Shown here: in pieces, positions 13,052 through 24,700 of the stretch | Layout: every line of letters begins with the position of its first letter | How positions within the stretch are numbered: position 1 is the first letter of the stretch | From: Blastomyces gilchristii SLH14081 | Taxonomy: Eukaryota > Ascomycota > Eurotiomycetes > Onygenales > Ajellomycetaceae | Reading direction: 5' to 3' | DNA length: 64,000 nt | Assembly: GCF_000003855.2 (NCBI RefSeq) | Contig: NW_003101666.1 | Location: forward strand, 31,934 to 95,933 | The notes under the pieces: model-generated | What the model was told of the DNA's origin: nothing | What the model saw: only the letters and a program-made list of their open reading frames with translations | The model's database searches: none | Made by a program: the position numbers and the translations under genes

Positions 13052-13531
13052 GTGCAGTATAAACATATAATAATATCAGTCAGAGACTGTATCAGAGCCT
13101 TCTCACAGAGAGAAGATAAAGAAATTATGAGACTCTGTGAACTCAACTTAGTAGTATTCTGAGCAGAGCTTAGATATGTCACAGAAGAGAAACTATGAAT
13201 TGAACTTTTCAGAGTTACTATCTCTGAAATCAAGCTCTTCTCAAGATTCTCTCTAAATGACTATATAAGATCATATATTACTGTATTGAATGAAAGAGAA
13301 AGCAGTGTTATAACAGTGATGAGAAGAGTAGAAAAAGAACTGATTACTAATAAACTGACTAGTAGAAAGAATAACACTTCACTGTAAGACACAGCTACTA
13401 CTGCTGCAGCTGTAAGAGATATAAAAGAAGAAGAAGATGTGATAATAAGAGTAATACTTCTGCAGCTCATCCCTGCTGCTGTCTTCGACCTGACTTTCTT
13501 AGCAGTTACAGAGACTGGGGCTATACCATAA
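13052..13531 (+). pseudogene. Decayed reading frame of unknown function beyond Gypsy family 3
   Basis: I do not recognise this protein. One plus-strand frame runs 160 codons with only three in-frame stops (two TGA, one TAA). It is rich in charged and helix-favouring residues, for example the segments QREDKEIMRLCELNLVVF and VMRRVEKELITNKLTSRKN. Stops at probable Trp, Arg or Gln positions match the mutation pattern of the neighbouring pol. It may be an extra ORF of the retroelement or an unrelated relic. CpG sites and unmutated sequence reappear at its 3' end (from about 13470), so it crosses the edge of the mutated block. Confidence 0.45.
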
Positions 13532-13776
13532 AGACATTTAGTTTCACTAAAAAAATATTCAGAATAAGTCTCCTATTTAGCTTTTAAAAATAAATTCTCT
13601 CATACACTTCCTATTTACCGATGAAGAGGAGGAGAAAGAAATATATATTATAAAGGAAGAAGGAGACGTTTTTGAGAGAAGTCTATTAACACTGTTAGCT
13701 TTTGTCTTTAAATACAATCACTTTTTGCAGAGAGGTTTTATACCTCACAAAGAACAATGAACGATATCTGAAAGTC
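13532..13776. other. Transition sequence before the assembly gap
   Basis: This is moderately AT-rich, only lightly mutated sequence with a purine-rich block near 13620-13675 (gaagaggaggagaaag and similar). I see no convincing gene. The start of an open frame at 13702 runs straight into the gap and cannot be judged. Confidence 0.5.
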
Positions 13777-14652
13777 NNNNNNNNNNNNNNNNNNNNNNNN
13801 NNNNNNNNNNNNNNNNNNNNNNNNNNNNNNNNNNNNNNNNNNNNNNNNNNNNNNNNNNNNNNNNNNNNNNNNNNNNNNNNNNNNNNNNNNNNNNNNNNNN
13901 NNNNNNNNNNNNNNNNNNNNNNNNNNNNNNNNNNNNNNNNNNNNNNNNNNNNNNNNNNNNNNNNNNNNNNNNNNNNNNNNNNNNNNNNNNNNNNNNNNNN
14001 NNNNNNNNNNNNNNNNNNNNNNNNNNNNNNNNNNNNNNNNNNNNNNNNNNNNNNNNNNNNNNNNNNNNNNNNNNNNNNNNNNNNNNNNNNNNNNNNNNNN
14101 NNNNNNNNNNNNNNNNNNNNNNNNNNNNNNNNNNNNNNNNNNNNNNNNNNNNNNNNNNNNNNNNNNNNNNNNNNNNNNNNNNNNNNNNNNNNNNNNNNNN
14201 NNNNNNNNNNNNNNNNNNNNNNNNNNNNNNNNNNNNNNNNNNNNNNNNNNNNNNNNNNNNNNNNNNNNNNNNNNNNNNNNNNNNNNNNNNNNNNNNNNNN
14301 NNNNNNNNNNNNNNNNNNNNNNNNNNNNNNNNNNNNNNNNNNNNNNNNNNNNNNNNNNNNNNNNNNNNNNNNNNNNNNNNNNNNNNNNNNNNNNNNNNNN
14401 NNNNNNNNNNNNNNNNNNNNNNNNNNNNNNNNNNNNNNNNNNNNNNNNNNNNNNNNNNNNNNNNNNNNNNNNNNNNNNNNNNNNNNNNNNNNNNNNNNNN
14501 NNNNNNNNNNNNNNNNNNNNNNNNNNNNNNNNNNNNNNNNNNNNNNNNNNNNNNNNNNNNNNNNNNNNNNNNNNNNNNNNNNNNNNNNNNNNNNNNNNNN
14601 NNNNNNNNNNNNNNNNNNNNNNNNNNNNNNNNNNNNNNNNNNNNNNNNNNNN
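13777..14652. other. Assembly gap (876 N)
   Basis: There is no sequence here. The gap lies between retroelement-derived DNA and an AT-rich repetitive stretch, so an unresolved repeat is the likely cause. Any long frame called across it would be an artefact. Confidence 1.
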
Positions 14653-14890
14653 GATTTTGAATTGATTTTAAATTGATTCTGAATTAATTATTAATTAATT
14701 ATAATAATAAAAATAGATTCAATCTATATATTTAAGTAATTAATAATTGATTGAAAATCAGTTGATAATTGATTCAGTGTAAGTTATATAAATACTTACT
14801 TTATTATTAAATTCAAGAATAATTTCAGTATTAAATTAATTTTGAATTGATTTTGAATTAATTAAGAATTGATTATAGAATTGATGATAA
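14653..14890. repeat. Degenerate AT-rich tandem repeat
   Basis: The stretch is built of variants of an 8-11-base unit such as gaattgatttt, gaattaatt and taattgatt, repeated many times without regular spacing. It borders the gap and probably continues into it. Confidence 0.7.
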
Positions 14891-15033
14891 ATAATTGAGT
14901 GGTTTCAAATTACAAGAAAAGATGTATTGAGCGAGGTCAGGTAGTGGCACAGGCCACATTTGTGAGCGAGGTCAAGTTTTCTGCTTCCTGAAGGGCAAGT
15001 TTTCTGTATACACCAAGCTAGCAACCTTTTCAA

Positions 15034-17390
15034 TCAAAGCGTTACACCTTCCACAGATTGCAGGTCGTGTCTCATGAGCAGCGTTTCACGCTCAAAGGAA
15101 CTAAAACACTTGCTACGGCGCTTGTCATATAGCGCTCGCTTGCGCCTATTATTTGGTGAAACGGGCCCCAGTGGCATGCGTGGATTCTGAAACTTGGCCC
15201 GCTCAAAATCAATGAACATTACTCGGCCATTCTCCTTTGTTCCAGGTCATGTTTCCAGGTATCGGGTCACTGTGAAGCACACCTAACCGGTGAATGGCAT
15301 GCAGGGAATCCTCAGCTTGCTGGGTCAGCTGACTCTGGTCTATTTCGTGTCGCTTAGCTGAGCGTCCTTCCAGCATAGCCCATGAACATCATATGGACGA
15401 TTTCCGCGATGCCGTCGTAGTAGAACGGCCGAGAAAGGGCTAGACTGCCAAGTAGAACTGGCACGTGTATCCCTTGTATCTGACTAAGACGCGAATATAC
15501 CGACTCCTCATGCTTCAAGCAGTCCACAAACTCCACCGGCACGCCCTTTCCAACAAAAGTGTATCCGTTTGATAGCAGCGTCACTTTGAACAGCGCCCCG
15601 CGGCTCCCATGAATATGCAACGACTCGCACCCGAGCTCCAAGTCGGGCCGCAGGTCACCGCTGCATAACTGCCGATCCAACAGACCGATGAGTGTCGTCG
15701 CGTTGATTTGATGTCGATCGACTCCATGGTCCAACACATTGGAACATTCCCAATCTAATTTCCCTCCTGTGGCCAAGCCTCGAAGGCAGAGCTGCGTACA
15801 ATACTGCCGAGATTTGCCTTTGGACTGTGCATCTCCCTGCGACGTCGTGGCGCCGGCTGATAGCGATGGCCACGCTGATGGGCGTGGCAAGCGAGAATCT
15901 CGAGGTCTTCGACTGGGGGTATTAGGATCAAATTCATCGTCGGAGTCGTCGCGATCGAGCGAGATTAGACCCTGCGATGGGTTACAGGATGCGACATTAG
16001 CCACCGCAGACCTCGATCTCGTCTTAACTGGAGATACGCGACAGTATTCCCTTCTAGTCTGTGGCGATGGTTTGAAGTCTGAGGAAGGAACGTTCTTCTC
16101 CGATATTTCGGTCAGAAGGACATCGTATATAATTTCCCACGTCTTCAGTTTGCTCATTGCCCAGTTCCTCCAACCGAGGTCTCGTGGTGCCGTTCGCAAA
16201 GCCCGAAGAGTAAAGGCCAACACCTGACCAAGCGCGGTAAGATGCAGGCGGTTGTCACAATTCAGGTCACCAGTCCACCCGGTTGTTTCGCCAACGTCCT
16301 CTTTGGGTATTGATAGATAGTAGTATACGGTGGAAGGATCACTGTCAAGCACACGAAGAAATATGAACGCTTCGCCGGTACACACGTACCCATACTCTAG
16401 CCCCCCAGTTATCATGTAGAAAAATGCTTGCGTAATGACCGCAGCCACAACACGGCGACAAATATCTTCGGGTTTTTTATCTTCCTGACACCGGACCACC
16501 TGGTTAAGTTCCATGTCCTCAAGGCCGGCCTTTACATGAGCAAGGGAAACCTTATGGGGCGGTTTGTATTCGATAATGAAGGCAGGCACCTTTTCATCAG
16601 GACCCCTGTTGTACACGCAGAACTGGTCCGCTCTAGGCCGAGCAGGCTTGAGCTGTGATCTCGTTTGGTTGTTCACGGGTAGTGGGGCTGGAACCAACTC
16701 CTCATCCGATCGCTTTGCAGCCAAGCGCTTTGACCGACGCGGCGGTTTCTCCTGTGTTAAGCTGAGAGAGCCCATATCTGCAACTATCTTTGACTCGTCA
16801 GTCAAGGTATTTGCGTGGTTTTCGAAGGTCACATCTCCATTGAGGTGGAAGGTTTGTCGAAGTCGGGGGTTCGCATAGAGCTGTTTGATGACCGAGGCGA
16901 CAAGCGACTCGACAGTCTGCCGTTCGAAATAACTAAGATCCAGCTCAGAGCTCAGCATTTTTTCTCGGATTTGTTTGCCGAATATCTTCAACGCAAACAG
17001 GGGTGTGAAATGGCGCTCTGTAACAAAATCTGCGTCCATGAGATCCTCCCATATTGCAGTTTGCTCCTTTGGAAAATCCGTCCACTCCTGAATCTTATCT
17101 GGACGGAGTTTCCTATCAGCATTCGACGGATCTCCCTTAGTCGATGAGCGCTTGTCTTCCTGTACGTTCAGGCCGAGAAATAATTGCACGTGGCAAGTGT
17201 CGAGAAATTCGGGGAGTGTGGAGTCTTGAATTTGCTGTTCGACTTCTTCACGTCGTCGCTGCTCTCCTTCACGTCGTCGCTGCTCTCCTTCACGTAGCCT
17301 TCTTTCGCTTCTGGCCTCCGCTTCCGCGTCTTGACGCCGTCGTTTTTCTTGCTCGATTTGGGCTAACAATTCTTGTGTTGTCCGATCCAT
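15034..17390 (-). pseudogene. Fungus-specific protein-kinase-like gene (FunK1 type) with two frameshifts
   Basis: The first frame runs 678 codons from the Met at 17388-17390. This start is preferred over an upstream Met at 17441 because it opens directly into the MDRTTQELLAQIEQEKRRR coiled coil, with tandem REGEQRRREGEQRRRE repeats. The middle region has the character of the expanded fungal kinase-like family. The C-terminal kinase part is spread over three frames: the first ends after GYAGRTLS (stop at about 15354), the second continues AKRHEIDQSQLTQQAEDSLHAI... to the catalytic-loop-like HSDPIPGNM, and the third gives MFIDFERAKF (the DFG equivalent) and ends at 15034. Each shift is one base, near 15357-15370 and 15231-15238. 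It is a pseudogene, or intact with two sequencing errors. Codon use is normal and CpG sites are retained, unlike the neighbouring repeats. Confidence 0.8.
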
Positions 17391-17441
17391 TCTAAAGCAC
17401 AATCTTATAGCAATCTCCCTATAACGCCTGTATGTGAACAA

Positions 17442-18073
17442 ACGTAGTAAACAAATTGACGGAACGGATTATCATACTTCCGGCTGTATTTGCCTCGCAA
17501 ATCAGATTAACTAGTTAACTAATAGTTAATTAGTTAATAATAATTCTGCAAATCGTAACAAAATCAACGAGATGTGTGGAGGCCGCACTGAACAAATCGA
17601 TAATGTAGGGCAAAAACAAGCGTGTATAGTTGGACAGGATAGGGTGAGGGAACCAACAGTTTAAATCTTTCAGCAGAACGTTAGTTCAGCTCCATGGAGG
17701 GTTGGGCAGCAACCTATCATCGAACAAAGCAGGGGAACGGCGCATGGGTGCCTAATCGAACCGCGACGAACAGGGGTGGGTCTATAATAATTATTAACGC
17801 CGTCAGCGGCGCAAGTTCCAAGGCTACTCCAACAACATTACGACGCGATTTTTTAGCCCCATCAACGCGACTTCCCATCTATTATCTATTATTATGGGCC
17901 AATATAAGATCCCTGATCCCTGCCTTCGTTGGAAGATGCGTTCCGTCACGATCAGACGGAGGCGGTCTACTCTTGGAGGATAACGTTGTTGTGTTGTGTA
18001 ATCTATTTACGCGAGTTACACTAAATAGGTTGGGGTGGCACGTGACTAGGGTAGGTGTAGTAATCACCAACAC
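17442..18073 (-). repeat. Probable 3' LTR of the Copia relic, largely unmutated; outer end not defined
   Basis: On the minus strand a polypurine run (gcaagggg... through 18083-18074) is followed by TGTTGG and then GC-normal sequence, the expected layout of a polypurine tract and LTR start beside the Copia 3' coding end (18.9-19.1 kb). The outer LTR end is not clear, and I found no TG...CA terminus with confidence, so part of 17442-17650 may be ordinary flank of the kinase gene. A 130-codon plus-strand frame (17694-18086) overlaps this region, but I see no family for it and consider it chance. Confidence 0.45.
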
Positions 18074-18083
18074 CCCCCCTTGC

Positions 18084-18751
18084 TAGACTGGCCGCTGGGA
18101 CCATGAATTTCACATTTGATCCCATTTGGTCTGGTCCCATACATTTCTTGGCGTCATGTAATAAGATTAGTTAAATTAATAATAAGACTATTAAATATTC
18201 TGATTCTGATCTCAGATATAATTATATATAGACTTACTATGTAACTGTGTCTGAGATTAGAATCAGAATTTTTGATAGTTTTATTATTAATTTAACTGAT
18301 CTCATTACATAGTTTTAATATTAGATAGTAGTCTCATACTATCTTAGTAAGACTTACTGTCTACTCTTATCATATTTTTCAAATGAAATCATGATTTTCA
18401 CTTCTCAATTTAAATTATTTTTATTACTTTAAATGACTTTAAATCTTATTTAAGTATTATTAAAAAGCATTACTTTTTAAAAAATTAAAAATAGTCTAAA
18501 AAAAACCTTAAAATATCTAAAAATAGTAACTTTATACTAAGAATAAGACTAAATGAGATCAAATGAAATCACTTTCTCATTTTTTTCAAGTCATGATTTC
18601 ATTTTGAGATTTAATATATAGTCACTTTACATGTTTTTTTAATGACTAGTCTCAGCAGAATTCACATCAAGAAATGTATGAGATCAGATTAAATGAGATC
18701 AAACATGAAATTCATGATCTCAGTAACTAGTCTAGTCACATGATCAGTCTA
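18084..18751. mobile_element. Non-autonomous hAT element (668 bp), composite ends
   Basis: The ends are TAGACTGG...CAGTCTA, flanked by 8-bp repeats ccccttgc (18076-18083) and tcccttgc (18752-18759). One C-to-T difference is consistent with later mutation. Its right-hand 480 bp is the reverse complement of the 507-bp element at 25975-26481. A second copy of the terminal sequence (GTCACATGATCAGTCTA) follows an internal TAGTCTA end at 18734. About 18157-18320 folds back on itself. There is no coding sequence, so it would depend on a transposase supplied elsewhere. It interrupts the polypurine tract of the Copia relic. Confidence 0.85.
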
Positions 18752-18759
18752 TCCCTTGC

Positions 18760-21570
18760 TATACTGTGATCTATAAGTCGCTACCCGAGGCCTCTCTCAT
18801 TCTCAATTCTTTCAAAAATGCAATAATAATTAATTATATTAATCAGACCCTGATTTTCTTATTAGAAAAGGCGTCTGTACAGTAATAACTGTAAAAATCA
18901 AGAAATACATGCAAAATTCATTAATTTACTGTATTATTATTATCATTCAATCATTTCTTTCTGATCTCTTTTAAATTAATTCTTTTGACAAAATCTTCAA
19001 ACACAGGCTTTATTAGTGACTTGGTGAGACTATCAGCTATGTTCACTGTAGAATTAACATGTTTCATCATAATTTTCTCTTTTTTAATCAGATTATAAAG
19101 AATATGATATCTAATCTTAATATAATACAATCTTCATATTAAGAACTTCTCTTTCACTAGATTGATTACTCTCTTATTATTAACTCATAGATATGAGTAT
19201 ATTTTTAGTTTCTTATTATTCATCAACTCAGTGTCATATAATATATCATTCAATCAGATTATCTTATAAGCTGTCTTACTAGCTATAATATATTCAGCTT
19301 CTGTAATTAATTTAATGATAGATATCTGTCGCTGCAATTATTATAAGATCAGTGACCTGTTAATCAATATAATATAGCTGATAGTTAATTTGTATTGAGA
19401 ATCTGCTCCTGCTTAGTCTAAATTGCAGTATGTTATAAAACTTAGATTCTTATCACTGATCTTCTTTCTGTATAATATACTGTGATTTTTTGTCTTCTTA
19501 ATGTAATGCAGAACATGCTTCAACACTGCTTAACAAGCTTTGTACAGATGTGAGTTAAAATACAAGAGATAGTTGATCATAAATACCAGATCTGACTGAC
19601 TGCTTGAGATTAAATACTGTAATGATTTCAATTCTTGATAATATCTTATAGCTGTAAAGTTATTATTCAATCTCTCTCTCTTATCAGGTGACAATTTCAG
19701 TCATATACTGATTATTATCAGAGTGTCAGCTGGATTTATCATATTCATACTGTAATTTTCAAGAATCTTCTCAATATAACAGCTTTGTGTAATCACTAAA
19801 TTATCATTTCTCTAGTGTTTAATCTTCATTTCAAGATATGACTTGATCTCTTTAATATTCTTTGTCTTAAATCTCTTTGCAATCTTTTTTAATACTCAAT
19901 CTAATTACTGTTCTTGAAGTCTGATTATCTGACAATCATTAACATGCAGTGTTAAATAGATCTTGTGAACAGAGTGATATAGAAATCTGCTGTTATAAGA
20001 TAATATCTTAAATCTCAATGTGATGAGATGTTCTGTTACTAGAAAATACTATGTTCTCACTGTCTGTTTCATTCTGTATAAGCTCTGATATACAAGCTTT
20101 ACTAATTCATCACAATCATGCTTGATCTCTGTGAGTAGTTGCATAAATATCATCTTATTCTAAGGTAATACCTCATTTAAAAACACAGATATATAGTCAA
20201 TTAATCAGACTTTTCAATCTCTTGCTATTGATATAGTGAATAAGCTCTGTGATATAGACTCAGACACCACTGCTGTATATAACTTATTATAATAAATATC
20301 TTGTTATTGTAGAAATCTTCTAATCACTTAACAAGCTCTAAAGCAGATGACTTTATTCTTATTATTTAATTTTCAATTATACATTCATTTGTCTGTAAGA
20401 ATGTTAATTTTCAGAGTCTTTTTAATAATAATATATATCTTTTTCTGTTTAAAAGTTTCCACTTTCTTCTTCATTGTCTGATGTTAATGTTTTCAGTTAT
20501 GACTTCTTTTGACCTCTGTCAGTATGATCAGACAGTTATTAAAAACACTGAGTACAGAATCTTCATTATTCACAGAGTTATTTAGATTATCATTAACAAG
20601 TTCTGTCTTATTATCTAGTAGATATATTAATTTCAGTACATTATTCATATCATCATCAGCAAGTATTTTTAAAATATCAGATTTATTCTTTATAAATCTT
20701 CTTAGAAGGCAGTGTTATCATCTCTTTATAGTATTAAAAACATTTAATTTCTCCGACAGTTTAACTGCTTCTTTAATGATATTCATTAGTGCTTCTTCTA
20801 TTGTTAATTCTTCATTAAAAATAACGTCTCTTACAATCTCAAGCTTTCAGGTCACAGAGTCTCAGATATGATATTAAGATAATTCTTAATATTCAACTAA
20901 TTATCATTTCTTATCATCAGTTCTATTTATAAGCTTATTGATAATTTTCAGATTCTTCTTATACACTTTGCATTCTCATCTATATATTCATGAGTAGAAG
21001 GTTGAATACTTATTTAAGCTTTAAAAGAAAATAATAAGATTCTTCTCTAACATCTGTAAATCTTCATTAATGTTGAGAATGTGTTGATTATTATAACTGT
21101 GACTTAAATAGCTTTATTTCAAAGCTCTCTTATGAGTCTGCTGTTAAATAGTAAGCTTCTTATCTTTTTATCTATAATACAATTAATATATTCTGCAGGG
21201 CTGTTGAACTGCAGTATATCAGATATAGTAATCTTATATATAATTTCTTTTCACTGATAGTAGATCTTTAATTCATCATTTTTAAATTCATCTTCATTAT
21301 CTCAGTGTAAAGTCTCAATTCAATATTAAGTAGTAGTCTCAATTTTATCAATAAAGATTATCAAATGCACAGTGATCTCACTCTTTGATATTATAAGAAT
21401 AATTTATCTATAGCATGTAACATTATCTGTAATACTTATTGAATAATTAACTTCTCTCTGAGTAGAGAGATTGGCTTCATTATATAGTATATAGTTATCA
21501 TTTACAAGATTCATGAAAAATCTCATTACAGATTTGACAGTTCTTGTTATTAATATAAATGTTGAATGTG
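18760..21570 (-). mobile_element. Ty1/Copia relic: integrase end, reverse transcriptase, RNase H
   Basis: Minus-strand translation shows Copia pol. The reverse transcriptase C-terminal half lies near 20070-19700 (LHVNDC in place of the YVDD box, then KSYLEMKIK and TQSCYIEKILENY). Near 19650-19400 come the LISSSQSDLVFMINYL and KKTKNHSILYRK segments, and RNase H follows (ITEAEYIIASKTAYKII). The protein tail near 19060-18950 reads NIADSLTKSLIKPVFEDFV. About 21560-21400 resembles part of integrase. Gag and protease are absent; the relic is cut on that side by family 1 and family 2 Gypsy sequence. Many TGA stops make it dead. Confidence 0.85.
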
Positions 21571-21582
21571 CTATTTTTACCT

Positions 21583-21709
21583 GTACATATTAAGAGCTGA
21601 TGTTCTTGATTCATTCAGCAAGTGTCTATTACATTGAATGATATATCTTACTCTCATTATAAGAGAGTGTCTGTTATTGAGTTCTGACTGCCAGGGTAAT
21701 AGTGTATTA
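21583..21709 (-). repeat. Short fragment of Gypsy family 1 (RNase H end)
   Basis: This 127-bp stretch aligns with about 935-1057 of the first family-1 copy and with the equivalent part of the second copy near 38660-38780 (shared ...agagctgatgttct... and ...agtgtattat). It lies wedged between the Copia relic and the first base of the family-2 LTR, so several insertions or rearrangements must have met here. Confidence 0.7.
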
Positions 21710-24700
21710 TGATTCGGAAGAACGTACGACCGCCGGATAATAACGCGGCCGCTTCCGAACATGCTTACGAATGTAAAGGGGTCATAGCAGCCACTAATTA
21801 ATTTAGTATAATATATATAAGAAGCTGATGTACATCTGTAATTATACACTGACTTAAGCAACCTTTGAATCACATCTGATAGCATGTTTAAAAACTGATG
21901 AGATGTGCAGGCTTCTTCAGAGTGTGATAATTCTGTTTATAAAGTAATTTATAGTTATCATATCAGAGTGATTCTAAATATCTCAAAAGATAGTGTATAA
22001 AGAAGAAGTGAATGAAAGAGTATTCAATTGATGCTACTCTACTTATTAAGAAAAAACTTCACACTCAGATGAATATCACATATGTGAATAGATAAGATGT
22101 GAGAAAGAGAATATAAGCAGTGAATCTGGTTTAAAGAAGATCACTCTCTACTTAGAAGAATAAAAGAAGAATGATTATCACTGAAGTTATACAATGATAA
22201 TAGAAATCAGAAATCAGAAATCATATAATAATATAAGAATATAATAATATGATAATAGACATTATATAATTAATGAGAAATCACTGAAATAAACATCTCT
22301 TCTAGTTAATATGAATAACACTCTTCTCTGCTATCTGAACTGAAAGATATGCAGAATCTCTCAGAGAATTTACTCAAAGTAGTAAGAAAAGTGACTAAGA
22401 CTGCTGAACTGAAAGTGAAACTCTGTATATATATAAGAATTTTAAATGAGATTGAGATCTTGTATACACAGTGACAGACTGAGATGAAAGTTAAGTAATA
22501 AATAATATTCACTGTGAATCAAGTATTCACTATAAAGAGCTTCACTGATGTAATTATCATTATTAATAAGAATAGAAAAAACCAGATTGTAGATCTATAG
22601 CAGAAGATTAAATACTTACATAGATAGATAATCATACTGAATCTGAAGATCTTATTACAATTGTTCATAATCTCTTCAGAAGTATATATATTATCTGAGA
22701 CTGCTGTACAGAATGAGAATCTGAGTATGAGATATATTAAGCTGAGAGATCTGTCAGAGTTATTAAGCTTCAATAATAACTGAAAAAATGATGCTGTAAT
22801 CAGCTAGCTAAGTCAGATATAATTATATTATCAGATTGAATATGAACTTACAGACAGACAGTTAATAAAATCTTAACAAGTCTTAAGATCTACTGTGTTT
22901 CTACACAGAAAAGTAAAGTTATTATAAATAATTAGTGAAAAGATGAATCTTACAGATCTGAAGTGATATTCATTCTTATAAATATGAAATGAGTTTTTCA
23001 AATGAATCTTACACAACTTTGAGAAAGTGAATATATAAGATAAGTGTTATAAATACTTCACTGAGTGTAAATAAGTAAGTAATCTTACATTATACTTTAC
23101 ACACTTCAGCTTATACTATCTTATATTGAATGAAGAGCTTTTAATATCTTTCTATTTATAGATCTTTATTCATGATCTTACATCTGAGTTGAGAGTGAAA
23201 TAAAAATACTTAATCTTATAATCAGATATAATGAAAGAGGTATATAATATTCTCATTATATAAGAACAAGTGAGTCAATTATAACAGAAAATACTGTAAT
23301 TAAGTATATCTCAGTAAGGAATGAGTAATCAGACTTCTATAACACAAGTTATACATCTGAATACAATAAATCTAGATTTGAATACTATTACTAAAGTACT
23401 GAATTCTCTGAAAAAGAAATTCTCTGAGTGAAAATCTTGATATTATAAGTATCAAGCTTACTTCAACTATAAATACTAAAATTATGATATAAAGAATTAT
23501 ACACAGTGTACACAGTTAAGAAAAGTAAGAGAGTTAAAAAACTAGCAGAATCAGTGAGCTTGAAGACACTTACTGATATTCTATAAAAAGTCTTCAAAGT
23601 GAAAGAGATATCTGTATTAGATGACTCTCTGAAGTCTGTGAATATTAAGAGAAAGCAGGCTTCTGACTGAGATGCAGATGAGAATGAAGCAGATACTCAT
23701 TTCAATGTCTTAAGACCTGAAATATTAAATGTATAGAGAACACTTGAGTAAGAATTGAGAGATGACTGCAAAAGTGTTAGCAGACACAGAAGCTTTTACA
23801 TAATATATTAATAATTATATAATCTGAAGACTAAAAGAGATCTGCTGAGTGAAGAATCTCTGATATATAAGATTATCTGATAACTAATATTTAGTATTAT
23901 CTGTAAGAGTAAGAGTTCTCTTATACTTCAGAGAATAATCTTACTATATCTGAGTGTAAGAGCTGCAGAACATGAAATACAATCTTATTCTCAGACTTAA
24001 TTAGTTTCAAAGATTTAATCTGTAGATTCAATGATATATATATTATATACAGTTAACTGATAGAAAGAAAACAGTTCATACAATTCTATTAACTAATATA
24101 AGAAGAACATTTCATGTTTCTGATATAGAAGAGTTAAATCTGCTTATATATTAATAAGCAAAGAGAATGATTCACAAGATCTTATCTGAAAGCATTCTGT
24201 ATATCATATGAGACTCAGAAGCAGAGAAAATCAAGATAAAGAATATATAAGAGAATAAGTGTATGAAGAAACTTCTGAAGAAGTATAAGAAGATCTTCTG
24301 AACAGATCTTTCACTGAAATTGCTGCTGAAATGAGAATTTGTATATAAGATTAATATAAGAGACATGAAATCAGTCAATCAGAATGTATATCTTCTATCA
24401 TAAATACATCTCAAAGAACAGAAGTATCAGATCACAGATCTTCTAGAATATAATCTCATATAACTCTCATCAAGTATGTGAGGCTTCTCAGTTCTATTTA
24501 TGAAAAAGATAGATGAGAAGTGATAAATGTGTATCAATTATCAAGCACTTAACAAGCTTATAATCAAGAATGAATACTTATTATCATAGATTCAATAACA
24601 GTTGAATATAGTCAGAAATACTCAATATCTATTAAAGATTAATCTTCTCTCAGAATATTAACAGATTTGTGTAGATGAACTGTCAGTACTATGAACTGTA

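Noticed and set aside
1..13500. A CRISPR array or regularly spaced repeats
   Set aside because: Recurring short words (cagag, tctga and similar) come from the biased base content; no regular repeat-spacer pattern exists, and the organism is a fungus.
13702..14676. A 324-codon open frame
   Set aside because: Almost all of it is the run of N; only about 25 codons before and a few after are real sequence.
15739..16227. A 162-codon plus-strand frame, and neighbouring plus frames to 17395
   Set aside because: They are antisense to the kinase-like gene, whose minus-strand frame is far longer and carries family motifs.
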